Below are positions 1 through 7,157 of a stretch of 20,925 nt of DNA, one piece after another (position 1 is the first letter of the stretch; each line of letters opens with the position of its first letter). The DNA comes from CAZGVW01 sp964529265 (GTDB taxonomy: Bacteria; Planctomycetota; Phycisphaerae; Phycisphaerales; UBA1924): assembly GCA_964529265.1 (NCBI GenBank), contig CAZGVW010000128.1, positions 1 through 20,925 on the forward strand. Reading direction: 5' to 3'. The notes beneath the pieces were generated by a model. The model was not told where the DNA came from, did not search any database, and was given only the letters and a program-made list of their open reading frames with translations. A program made the position numbers and the translations under genes.

Positions 1-255
1 TCGGCGCTCAGGGGCTGGAGTGGGCGCATGCGCAAGCCGCCTCGGACGGCGTGGGCCGGCCGGGGGGGCGGGGGTGGAGGGAAGTGTACGCGGGGCGGGG
101 GCGGCGGGGGCGCCCGAGCATCCCCCAGCGCGGGAAGGCGAGGGCCCCGGGGTGATATGAAAGATTTGTCAAGTTGGAAGAAGAGGCGTGTTGGGGAGTG
201 TCCGGCCTGCTATTCTGCGGGCGGTTCGAATGATGCGCAGGATGGAGCGATTTGC
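1..255. other. Non-coding region with G-runs upstream of the SUMF1-like gene
   Basis: No convincing gene lies here. An open frame extends upstream from the gene at 256 as far as 28, but its translation is low-complexity (Gly/Arg) and looks like chance reading through G-runs. Two G-run clusters, at 62-81 and 92-110, each hold several runs of three to seven G. A TATTCT hexamer at 211-216 could be a -10 box for the gene at 256, but I see no good -35 at normal spacing, so the promoter is only a guess. GGAG lies about 10 bases upstream of the ATG at 256. Confidence 0.5.
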
Positions 256-1317
256 ATGAAGATGGATCTTTCGGCGCGGACGTGGATGCCGATCGTGTGT
301 GACGGCTTGGCGATAGGCGCGATGGCCGCGGCGGTCGGTCTCGGCGCCGCGGCGAGGGCGGGCGAGGGAGCGCCTCCTGACTACGGCTTCGAGTGGGCGA
401 TCATCGGCGACCCGGGGAACCGGCCGACGAACCCGGACGAAGTGGACGGGCGCGACCTCCAGATCGGCGCGGTGGATTACGTGTTCCGCATGTCGCGCAC
501 GGAAGTGAGCGCCGGCGACTGGCTGGAGTTCGTGCAGGCGTACGATCCGTACTACACGGGGTCGCGCGCGGACACTGCGTTTACAGGCCAGCATATAGAG
601 GCTGTAACCTTCAATCCTGCTCTTCCCGCAGGCTGGCGTCTCGACAGCCAGCGTCTGCCGGATTTCTCAACGCGAATGAGCTGGGAGTATGCCGCCCGCT
701 ACTGCAACTGGCTGCACAATGACAAGCGGCCGGAGCAGGAGGCGTTCGAGACAGGCGTCTACGACACGTCCACGTTCACGCAGAACAAGGACGGATCATT
801 CAACCACCAGATCGACCATTCGCCCGAGGCGCGCTTCTGGATCCCCACGCTGGATGAGTGGACGAAGGCGGCGCACTGGGACCCGGACAAGAACGGTGGG
901 GAAGGCGGCTACTGGCTCTATCCCACGTCGTCTGATGACCCGCCCATCTCCGGCCTGCCCGAAGAGGGCGGCGAGACGAACGCGGGCGTGCCGTTCACAG
1001 GTGACCGCGCCGGCTTCTCCCTCGGCCAGTATCCCCACGTCCAGAGTCCGTGGGGGCTGCTCGATACGTCGGGCGGGTCGGCGGAGTTCACCTCCACGTC
1101 GTTTTCCTCCGGCGGCTTTTTCGGCGCATTCGCACAACGTGGATCACGCGAGGGGTTCCCACCGCAGGACCGAGACTTGATTTGGAGCATGTCCAGCGTG
1201 TCGCTTCAGTTCGCGTCCGGCGGTTTCCGCCTGGCAAGCGTGCTTCCAGCGCCATCGAGCGTCCTGATCGTCAGCATCCTCGGCCTTCCTCTTCTCTGGA
1301 GACACCGTCATGAATAA
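256..1317 (+). CDS. Secreted SUMF1/FGE-fold protein with PEP-CTERM-like tail
   Basis: The 353-residue product has an N-terminal signal sequence (hydrophobic Ala/Gly stretch at about residues 14-36), a formylglycine-generating-enzyme-like (SUMF1) domain, and a C-terminal sorting-signal-like end. Family signposts in order are FRMSRTEVSAGDWLEF, MSWEYAARYCNWLHN, FWIPTLDEWTKAAHWDP, SPWGLLDTSGGSAEF and GFRLAS. The usual GNVWEW motif is degraded to GGSAEF, and the only cysteine in the mature domain is in YCNWLH. It therefore should not be a true sulfatase-activating FGE, which needs a cysteine pair, and is more likely a structural or ligand-binding version. The last 25 residues (PAPSS, about 12 hydrophobic residues, RHRH) look like a PEP-CTERM signal with PAP in place of PEP, implying exosortase-dependent sorting. 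The ATG at 256 was chosen because it yields a clean signal peptide and has a GGAG upstream; 262 is an in-frame alternative. It overlaps the next gene by 8 bases, suggesting translational coupling. Confidence 0.85.
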   Translation: MKMDLSARTWMPIVCDGLAIGAMAAAVGLGAAARAGEGAPPDYGFEWAIIGDPGNRPTNPDEVDGRDLQIGAVDYVFRMSRTEVSAGDWLEFVQAYDPYYTGSRADTAFTGQHIEAVTFNPALPAGWRLDSQRLPDFSTRMSWEYAARYCNWLHNDKRPEQEAFETGVYDTSTFTQNKDGSFNHQIDHSPEARFWIPTLDEWTKAAHWDPDKNGGEGGYWLYPTSSDDPPISGLPEEGGETNAGVPFTGDRAGFSLGQYPHVQSPWGLLDTSGGSAEFTSTSFSSGGFFGAFAQRGSREGFPPQDRDLIWSMSSVSLQFASGGFRLASVLPAPSSVLIVSILGLPLLWRHRHE

Positions 1318-3139
1318 GCGCTTTCTGGCAGCGGCCGCCTTCTCTCTCGCAGGGCACTTTGCTGCACCGTGCCCGGCCGCAGTCTCGGTCACGCAGGCAA
1401 GCGGCAGCGGGACGTTGAACTCGCAAGTCAACCTGCTGGGCAACGGCAAGTACCAGGTCAACATCAGTGTTTCGCCCACGCCGACCATGACGGTTCGAGT
1501 TGAAGGTGACGCGGCCGACGTGATTTCGCAGATCAACGTCGAGCAGCAGGGCGCTTCGAGCACGCGCGTCCACCTTGTCATCACGGGCGATGAAGACGAC
1601 CCGGATCTTCTAAGCAGCGTCGAGGAGGTTCAGCGTGTCGGTGAAGGGGTTGGGCAGGTCTGGATCGACTTGCTCTGGATCGGAGGCAACCTCGGGTTCT
1701 CAGGGCAAAGCGACTCCAGAAAGATCACTGCGAACAGCGCGAATGTGATTCGCGTGGAAGGCCACTCGTACGTCGACGTAGTCGTTACAGGGTCGTCAAC
1801 ACACACCGCTGAGTTCGGGCTGTATGAGGTGTTTGGCAACCTCCTCGCTGACGTCGATGTTCAAGAGAACAGCCTGAAGGTGCTCAACGTGGGCGGGAAC
1901 ATCGGGGCGAGTGGAACGCCTGTCACGATCCACTCGAAGGACACCGTCGAGCTCATTGAGGCGGACAACATCCACGCCGATGTGTCGCTGAACAATGGGG
2001 ACGTGCTGGATACTGAAGAACCCTCCCTGTTGGAGATGGTGGCGCGAGAAGGCGAGTTCTCGGGGACTCTTGCAGCGGCCTTTGTCCATGAACTAACTGT
2101 GGTGGGCGATCTCGACGCGGACATAGATGTGAAGCGCCTCAATAGTGGACATGTTTGGCGAATTGGTGGTTCCTTCATCGACGGACGGGAGATTCACATC
2201 CTCGGGCTCGCCGCGTCAGGCCTGACCAATGGCCTTCAGGGCATCATCGTCTTCAACAACGGAGACGACGCGGGGGCATGGGAGAGCGGCGCCATGATCC
2301 GCGGCTTCGACGGCGCAAGCAATGAGACCTTTGCACTCGAGGATGATGACTATCCGACCCTTGCCTACGCCGCTGCCGGCGTGGGCGGAGGGGCCGTGGG
2401 CGTCGCGCGCTTTGATGCGCACCAGGAGGCCTGCCGTCCCGGCCACGGGCGGCGGCTTGCGCCGACCAGCGGCAGCGAATGGGCCGAGCCCGCCGTGGTC
2501 CGGCTCTACGGCCCCGCGCTCGCCTCCGGCGCAACGCCCTATATGGTCGAACGCCGCGCGATCGGCAGCGGCACGTGGACGGATGTCACCAGCGGCTTCG
2601 CCGCGGCGGCCGACCCCACCAATGGCATCCCTGCCGGCATCGAGTGGGAGGTCGAGAAGTCTTCCGGCTCGGGGTTCATCGAAGGCTACGAGTACCGCAT
2701 CCGGCCGAACTCTTCGACGCAGACTCTGCGCTGCGCCGGCGTGGCGTCCGAGCCGGTCTACAACGATTTCGACTACAGGTTCACGATCACGACCTGCCCC
2801 ACGGATCTCAATGACGACGGCGTCGTCAACTCCACGGATCTCGCGTTTGTCCTGGGCTCGTACGGGCCATGCAACGATGCGTGCCCCACCGACCTTGACG
2901 GCGACGGAGCGGTGGGAAGCGGCGACCTCGCCCTCGTGCTTGGCTCCTTCGGCGCTTGCCCCGGCGGCGAATCGCTTGGCGGAGGCGGCGGAGGAGAAGG
3001 CGGCGGCGGCGAACCCCCGGCCATCATCGCCGGGCTGGGCTTCGAAACCATCGAGGAATACATCGAGTGGCTCGAAGGCCTGAGCGATGAAGACCTCATG
3101 GAGCACATCGCGGCGCTGCTGGAGATCATCAACGGGTGA
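1310..3139 (+). CDS. Secreted dockerin-bearing surface protein with acidic C-terminal tail
   Basis: The 609-residue product starts with a signal peptide (MNKR, Ala-rich core, likely cleavage near residue 24). Residues about 60-310 are beta-rich with loose repeats such as LNVGGNIG, VVGDLDADI and WRIGGSF, which suggests a beta-solenoid or stacked-strand fold; I cannot name a family. Residues about 330-490 look like a beta-sandwich. Residues 496-550 carry two calcium-loop repeats, DLNDDGVVNSTDLAFVLGSYG and DLDGDGAVGSGDLALVLGSFG, each framed by cysteines. This is the dockerin type I pattern in the GC-framed variant common in planctomycetes. A Gly/Glu linker (556-568) leads to an acidic helical tail of about 40 residues, an unusual ending for a dockerin protein. 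The substrate or partner is unknown. Codon choice in about 1470-2250 looks less GC-biased than in the rest of the gene. The gene overlaps the SUMF1-like gene and ends before a strong terminator. Confidence 0.8.
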   Translation: MNKRFLAAAAFSLAGHFAAPCPAAVSVTQASGSGTLNSQVNLLGNGKYQVNISVSPTPTMTVRVEGDAADVISQINVEQQGASSTRVHLVITGDEDDPDLLSSVEEVQRVGEGVGQVWIDLLWIGGNLGFSGQSDSRKITANSANVIRVEGHSYVDVVVTGSSTHTAEFGLYEVFGNLLADVDVQENSLKVLNVGGNIGASGTPVTIHSKDTVELIEADNIHADVSLNNGDVLDTEEPSLLEMVAREGEFSGTLAAAFVHELTVVGDLDADIDVKRLNSGHVWRIGGSFIDGREIHILGLAASGLTNGLQGIIVFNNGDDAGAWESGAMIRGFDGASNETFALEDDDYPTLAYAAAGVGGGAVGVARFDAHQEACRPGHGRRLAPTSGSEWAEPAVVRLYGPALASGATPYMVERRAIGSGTWTDVTSGFAAAADPTNGIPAGIEWEVEKSSGSGFIEGYEYRIRPNSSTQTLRCAGVASEPVYNDFDYRFTITTCPTDLNDDGVVNSTDLAFVLGSYGPCNDACPTDLDGDGAVGSGDLALVLGSFGACPGGESLGGGGGGEGGGGEPPAIIAGLGFETIEEYIEWLEGLSDEDLMEHIAALLEIING

Positions 3140-3174
3140 GCGCGCCCCTCGGCGTTGCACTTCAATCATTCACA

Positions 3175-3198
3175 GGGCGCGCGACAGCGCGCCCTTTT
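3175..3198 (+). terminator. Intrinsic terminator after the dockerin-protein gene
   Basis: A perfect 8-bp GC stem (GGGCGCGC, loop GACA, GCGCGCCC) is followed by TTTT. It lies 36 bases after the stop at 3139 and eight bases before the end of the convergent - strand gene. The T-run is on the + strand side, so it best terminates the rightward unit. On the - strand the stem is not followed by a U-run, so termination there would be weaker. Confidence 0.88.
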
Positions 3199-3205
3199 CA
3201 TGCGC

Positions 3206-3625
3206 TCATGGGGCCTCACAATACGGCCCCACATCCAGAATCGTCCTCGGCCCGATTCCCCGAACCCGGTCGAGGTCCTGGAGGGACTGAAACGGCCCGT
3301 TCGCTTCGCGGTCTTCGATGATGCGCTGGGAGAGGGAGGGGCCGATTTCGGGAAGGAGGCGGAGTTGGTCGCTCGTTGCGGTGTTGAGGTTCACGCGGAG
3401 GTCGGGGAGGACTGACCGAGCCGGTTCCGCCGCCCGCGCGCTCGCTTCAGCGGCGGGGCTTGCGATGGCCGCGGCTTCGCGCGGCGCGGCCGTGATGGCG
3501 CGGGGAAGGGCAACAAGCGAAAACGCAAGGATGGCGATTGCCGCGGCGGCGCGGGGGGCGGCGCGTGTCCAGTCGTCATCGGATTGGGAAGCCGCGGGAG
3601 GTGGGATGGGCGCTGCGGCGCTCAT
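3206..3625 (-). CDS. Membrane-anchored helix-hairpin-helix (ComEA-like) protein
   Basis: The 139-residue protein has a short polar N-terminus, one membrane segment (about residues 22-45, Ala/Ile/Leu-rich) and an Ala-rich spacer. Residues about 75-139 form a helix-hairpin-helix domain: VNLNTATSDQLRLLPEIG, then IIEDREANGPFQSLQDLDRVRGIG. This is the ComEA/SLBB-type double HhH module that binds DNA non-specifically, and the topology puts it outside the cytoplasmic membrane. ComEA proteins bind incoming DNA during transformation, but no other competence gene is visible, so that role is only a possibility. The ATG at 3625 overlaps the TGA of the upstream gene (ATGA), which fixes the start and implies co-translation with the GH10-like protein. 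The frame is open further upstream, but that part lies inside the neighbouring gene. Confidence 0.82.
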   Translation of the reverse strand: MSAAAPIPPPAASQSDDDWTRAAPRAAAAIAILAFSLVALPRAITAAPREAAAIASPAAEASARAAEPARSVLPDLRVNLNTATSDQLRLLPEIGPSLSQRIIEDREANGPFQSLQDLDRVRGIGPRTILDVGPYCEAP

Positions 3626-5214
3626 GCGCTGCGGCCCGCGGGCTCCAGCGGGGCGAAATCGCTGAGGGGCTTGCGCTCGCGGAGTCGGCGGCGCAGTTCG
3701 CCCATGCGGCGGAGGGAGAGTTTGGCGCGGCCGGAATCGCTCACGAGGCCGCCGGAGGGCATTTCGGCCTCGGAGGCCTTGTCGCACAGTTCCTGCCAGC
3801 AGATGGAGGTGACGGCGGGGTTCGCCGCGGCGACGCGAATGGCCTCGGTCATCCAGCGGGCCTGCTGCTCCTCGTTCCACGGCTTGCGCCAGTGGCCGGG
3901 GTCGAAGGCGCGGTTCTCGCCGAGGGCGCTTTCGGCCGGGGGCGCGCTGGGCGCGCCAAGTGAAGAGATCGCGAGGGGTTTCTCGAACTGCGCGAAGCGA
4001 TCGAGCAGGTCGGCGAACTGCATGATGTCGCGCGTGGCGCGGCCGGGCTGGGCGTCGCCCACTTCGATGCGCAGGCCGATGGCGTCCACCGCGATGCCGG
4101 CCTGGAACATGAGTTCGGTGTAGAGCAGCGGGGGGATCGATTGCGGATTCTCAGCCGCGTACTCGCCGAAGGGCTGGGAGATATCCACCTGGATGCGGGC
4201 GGAGGGGTGGAGTTTGCGCACGAGGAGCACGCACATGCGCGTGAGATCCACCACCTGCTCGAGCGAGAGCGTGAAGTTGGCGTTCACGTGCAGGCCGCTG
4301 GCGACGGTCCATTTGGTGACGACGCGGCGGTAGCGCGTGACGACGCGGCGCATGTGCTCATAGATGAGTTCGCGCAGCGTTTCGTAGTCGTTCTCCCAGA
4401 TGTAGAGCCAGTCGGGCACGCAGCGCGGGCGGAAATCGATGAGCGGGCCGCCGGTGACGGGGATCTTCGCCTGGCGCACGGCCCATTCAATCCACTTGTC
4501 CGCGCGCGCGAAGCGGTATTGGCCTTCCTCCGGCTCGAGTTCCGACCATCGCATCGGGAGGTTGATGAAATCGAACGTATCCGCGACGAGGTGGCGCAGG
4601 GGGTCGCTTAAATGATCGGTGTAGCTGGTGCAGCCGTTGGGCGGCGCCGGCGGAGGCTCCCCCGCCGCGGCGGGCGTGCGCGTGCGCCGCGCGGCGAGGC
4701 GCTCGCCGGCGTCGATGGCGATGACGAGGGCGCGGCGGGCGAGGCGATCCTGCTCCAGCGTGTAGCCATCGGGCCCGTGGCCCGCGACGAGCGCTTCGGT
4801 GAAGGCGGCGCGGGCGCGCTCGAAGTCCGCGATGATCGGATCGCTCGCGGGGAGATCGAAGAGGCCCCACTCCTCGAGTTTCACGAGGAAGAGCATGATG
4901 CGCCGCCGCGCCAGTTCGAGGCTGAGCAGGTACGGGCGCTCGCTGTCGGGGAGCAGGCACGTATCGAGCGTGAGCACGCCGAGATCGATGGGTTTGTGCG
5001 TCTCGGGGTCGTCGGAGCGGCCGGTGGGATCGGCAGCGCGCCACTGGAGCGCGAGCGCGGCGGAGGCGCGGCTGCGCTTCTCGCACTCGATCACGCCGGC
5101 CTGAAACGTGATGTCGCCCGCGAGGGCCACGGAATCAGGACCCAGCATGCACGCCTGGCGCAGCGGCCATGACCTGGCGGGTCCGTCATCGTCAAAGACC
5201 GCAAAACGCAACAT
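3622..5214 (-). CDS. GH10 (xylanase)-fold protein apparently lacking catalytic glutamates
   Basis: The 530-residue protein has no signal peptide, so it is probably cytoplasmic. Residues 1-190 form an unrecognised N-terminal domain (MLRFAVFDDDGPARSWPLR; later TCLLPDSERPYLLSLELA). Residues about 195-515 follow the GH10 TIM-barrel order: LPMRWSELEPEEGQYRF (compare EN-MKW, LEP-G-F), then GGPLIDFRPRCVPDWL (compare GH-LVWH-Q-P-W), then a helix ending KWTVASG, then VDAIGLRIE, then LAISSLG. In active GH10 enzymes the acid/base Glu ends the motif W-D-V-V-N-E; here the equivalent is W-T-V-A-S-G (302-307). The nucleophile in T-E-L-D corresponds to S-S-L-G (417-420). Both glutamates therefore appear lost, suggesting a non-hydrolytic, perhaps carbohydrate-binding protein. 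The ATG at 5214 was chosen because the extension to 5385 would run across the divergent purC promoter and start and reads as random sequence. It is coupled by ATGA to the HhH gene. Confidence 0.8.
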   Translation of the reverse strand: MLRFAVFDDDGPARSWPLRQACMLGPDSVALAGDITFQAGVIECEKRSRASAALALQWRAADPTGRSDDPETHKPIDLGVLTLDTCLLPDSERPYLLSLELARRRIMLFLVKLEEWGLFDLPASDPIIADFERARAAFTEALVAGHGPDGYTLEQDRLARRALVIAIDAGERLAARRTRTPAAAGEPPPAPPNGCTSYTDHLSDPLRHLVADTFDFINLPMRWSELEPEEGQYRFARADKWIEWAVRQAKIPVTGGPLIDFRPRCVPDWLYIWENDYETLRELIYEHMRRVVTRYRRVVTKWTVASGLHVNANFTLSLEQVVDLTRMCVLLVRKLHPSARIQVDISQPFGEYAAENPQSIPPLLYTELMFQAGIAVDAIGLRIEVGDAQPGRATRDIMQFADLLDRFAQFEKPLAISSLGAPSAPPAESALGENRAFDPGHWRKPWNEEQQARWMTEAIRVAAANPAVTSICWQELCDKASEAEMPSGGLVSDSGRAKLSLRRMGELRRRLRERKPLSDFAPLEPAGRSA

Positions 5215-5365
5215 GCCCGAGAATGATCCTCGCTTCCCGCGGGCCGCATGCCCGGGGGATGGGCCATTGTCGCGGGCGGGACGGGTTTGACAACCTCGGT
5301 TCACGTGGTGGTCTTGGGGGATTCGGGACGCGGGATTGCGGCCCGGCGTTTCGTACACTGCGCGG
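5215..5365. promoter_or_regulatory. Divergent promoter region between the GH10-like gene and purC
   Basis: This 151-base spacer separates genes that diverge. On the + strand a consensus TTGACA lies at 5287-5292, with no matching -10 at 16-18 bases. A TACACT hexamer at 5354-5359 lies six bases before the GTG at 5366. If it is a -10 box, transcription would start at or next to the GTG and the purC mRNA would be leaderless. No - strand promoter is clear. All of this is inference from hexamers. Confidence 0.35.
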
Positions 5366-6307
5366 GTGGAGCCCATCGTTCGCACCGAACTGCCGCTGCC
5401 CGGCCGACGTCAGGGAAAGGTCCGCGATGTCTATCGGGTGCCCGCCGAGGCGCCGGGCGAGCCGGATCGCGTTTTGCTTGTCGCGACGGACCGCCTGAGC
5501 GCGTTCGACGTCGTCCTGCCGACGCCAATTCCGGGAAAAGGGCGGCTGCTCACCGAGATTTCGACGCGCTGGATGCGATTCATCGAGGATCGGGGCCTGG
5601 CGCGCACGTTTCTGCTCTCGACGGACGCCGCGGACGTGCCGGGGCTGTCGCAGAGCGAGCGGGGCATGATCGAGGGGCGTGTGGCGATCGGGCTGCTGTG
5701 CGAGGTCGTGCCGGTCGAGTGTGTGGCCCGCGGCTACCTGGCGGGCTCGGGATGGGTCGAATACCGGGAGACCGGGGCGATCTGCGGCGTGGAACTGCCG
5801 GCCGGGCTGAAGGAGGGCGATCGCCTGCCCGCTCCCATCTTCACACCGGCGACCAAGGCCGAGCAGGGCGCGCACGATGAGAACATTCCGTTCGATCAGG
5901 CGTGCGAAATCGCGGGTCGGGACACGATGGAGCGTCTGCGGGACCTGACGCTGAGGATCTACACCGCCGCGGCGGACCATGCGCTGTCGCGCGGGGTGAT
6001 CATCGCGGATACGAAGTTCGAGTTCGGGCGTGCCGCGACGCGCCGCCGCGGGAGCGCGGCATTGGACGACCTGATCCTCGGGGATGAGGCCCTGACGCCG
6101 GATTCGTCGCGTTTCTGGCCCGCCGAGGACTGGCGGCCGGGGCAGGAGCAGCCGAGTTTCGACAAGCAGTTCGTGCGCGAGCACCTGCTCCGGCTGGTCC
6201 GGGAAGGCAAGTGGGATAAGCGGGCCCCGGGGCCGTCGCTGCCGGAGGATGTCGTCCGGGCCACCATGGCGCGGTACGAGGAGGCCCGGCGGCGGCTTTT
6301 TCGCTGA
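5366..6307 (+). CDS. purC: Phosphoribosylaminoimidazole-succinocarboxamide synthase (SAICAR synthetase)
   Basis: The enzyme joins CAIR and aspartate using ATP to make SAICAR in purine synthesis. The 313-residue product has the full set of family motifs: LPLPGRRQGKVRDVY (ATP loop), DRLSAFDVVLP, VVPVECVARGYLAGSGW-EY, PIFTPATKAE followed by HDENI (substrate site), IIADTKFEFG, and DEALTPDSSRFWP near the C-terminus. Its length and the C-terminal SFDKQFVREHL segment match the longer, roughly 300-residue form of the family. The GTG at 5366 was chosen because homologues begin shortly before LPLPG and because a TACACT hexamer directly precedes it; an in-frame ATG at 5336 is an alternative but has no ribosome-binding site. 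No purine neighbour is present, though the next gene also concerns nucleotides. Confidence 0.95.
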   Translation: MEPIVRTELPLPGRRQGKVRDVYRVPAEAPGEPDRVLLVATDRLSAFDVVLPTPIPGKGRLLTEISTRWMRFIEDRGLARTFLLSTDAADVPGLSQSERGMIEGRVAIGLLCEVVPVECVARGYLAGSGWVEYRETGAICGVELPAGLKEGDRLPAPIFTPATKAEQGAHDENIPFDQACEIAGRDTMERLRDLTLRIYTAAADHALSRGVIIADTKFEFGRAATRRRGSAALDDLILGDEALTPDSSRFWPAEDWRPGQEQPSFDKQFVREHLLRLVREGKWDKRAPGPSLPEDVVRATMARYEEARRRLFR

Positions 6308-6408
6308 TTCCGGGCGCCGAAAGCGGCCGGAGTTGTGCGCGCTGCGGCCCGGGTCGGCCGATGCTGATGGACGTGATCGTCAGGCCCCGCGCTGCGCGGC
6401 GGGCGCGG

Positions 6409-6414
6409 TACACT
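6409..6414 (+). promoter_or_regulatory. Candidate -10 box upstream of the TSCPD gene
   Basis: TACACT occurs in the context CGGTACACT, similar to the GTACACT just before purC. It is about 40 bases upstream of the start codon, leaving room for a short leader. No good -35 is visible, so the call rests on the repeated hexamer only. Confidence 0.3.
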
Positions 6415-6453
6415 CGCGGCTTCCCGCAGGCTTCAAGGAAGATCAGGGAACGC

Positions 6454-6843
6454 ATGATGCACGGTCGACACGCCTTTCCCAGCGCCTTCGGTGTCCGCGA
6501 CGTCCTTCCGGCGACGCGGGACTCCCTCACCCACAAGTTCGCGATCGCCGGGCATGAGGGGTACCTCACGATCGGCCTCCACCCGGACGGGACCCCGGGG
6601 GAGATCTTCGTGAAGATGGCCAAGGAGGGGTCCACGATCAGCGGCATGTGCCAGGCCTTCTGCCGGGCGTTCAGCCTGGCCCTCCAGTTCGGGCTGCCCC
6701 TGGAGGAGGCGGTGGCCCGGTTCCGGGGGATGCGGTTCGACCCCTTGGGCCCGACCTCCAACCCGGACATCCCGGAGGCCTCCAGCATCGTGGACTACGT
6801 GGCCCGGTTCCTGGAGCGGGAGTTCTGCCGGACCATGGGGTGA
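6454..6843 (+). CDS. Stand-alone TSCPD-domain protein (NrdJ C-terminal-like)
   Basis: The 129-residue product matches the TSCPD domain otherwise found near the C-terminus of B12-dependent ribonucleotide reductase (NrdJ). Signature segments are THKFAIAGHEGYLTIGLHPD, GTPGEIFVKMAKEGSTISG, FSLALQFGLPLEEAVARF, RFDPLGPTSNPDIPEASS and IVDYVARFL. The catalytic barrel is absent, as is the C-terminal CXXC-type redox tail of NrdJ, so this is a free accessory domain rather than a reductase. Its role is unclear; it could regulate or support a reductase encoded elsewhere. AGGGA at 6445-6449 is the ribosome-binding site: the spacing is 4 bases to the ATG at 6454 and 7 bases to the ATG at 6457, so either may be used. 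It lies 146 bases after purC. Confidence 0.85.
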   Translation: MMHGRHAFPSAFGVRDVLPATRDSLTHKFAIAGHEGYLTIGLHPDGTPGEIFVKMAKEGSTISGMCQAFCRAFSLALQFGLPLEEAVARFRGMRFDPLGPTSNPDIPEASSIVDYVARFLEREFCRTMG

Positions 6844-7157
6844 GGGCCGGTGGCCGAGGGGGCAGAAAGTATGGATGGTCGGAATCGGCTGAACGGGCTG
6901 GGCCCGGGCGGCGTAGGACCGGGAACGGAAGGCTTCCGGTCGAGGTCTGCCCAGCCAGGGGGCGGCCGAATCGAGGCTGCGCCGAAACTCCGCCGAGAGT
7001 GGAGGCCGCCGCTTCGCCGATGAGAAGGCCCGACCACCGGCTGGAAGCGACACGCGGAGCGGGATTCCATGAGGCAGAAAGGCGCAGGCGGGATGTTCTC
7101 GGACCTTGGGTGGCCCTGCGCCCGGCCTGAGCGAGACGCCAGAGGAGCGGCCCGCGC
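6844..7157. other. 314-base gap before the NusG-like gene; no gene seen
   Basis: No supported gene was found on either strand; open frames here are extensions of shadow frames. A 6-bp inverted repeat, GACCGG at 6917-6922 and CCGGTC at 6936-6941, could form a hairpin but has no T-run. GGAG at 7144-7147 is the likely ribosome-binding site for the GTG at 7158. The promoter for the polysaccharide locus may be here, but I cannot point to one. Confidence 0.5.

Noticed and set aside
28..255. N-terminal extension of the SUMF1-like gene
   Set aside because: It is Gly/Arg low-complexity from G-runs and would bury the signal peptide.
2216..3169. A 317-codon antisense frame opposite the dockerin-protein gene
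   Set aside because: It is a shadow of the calcium-repeat protein and crosses the terminator side; no motif or ribosome-binding site.
3206..3625. A competence (DNA uptake) locus based on the ComEA-like domain
   Set aside because: Only the HhH module is present; no comEC or pilin genes are in the window, so the role is left open.
5215..5385. N-terminal extension of the GH10-like gene
   Set aside because: It overlaps the start of purC and the intergenic promoter region, and has no family similarity.
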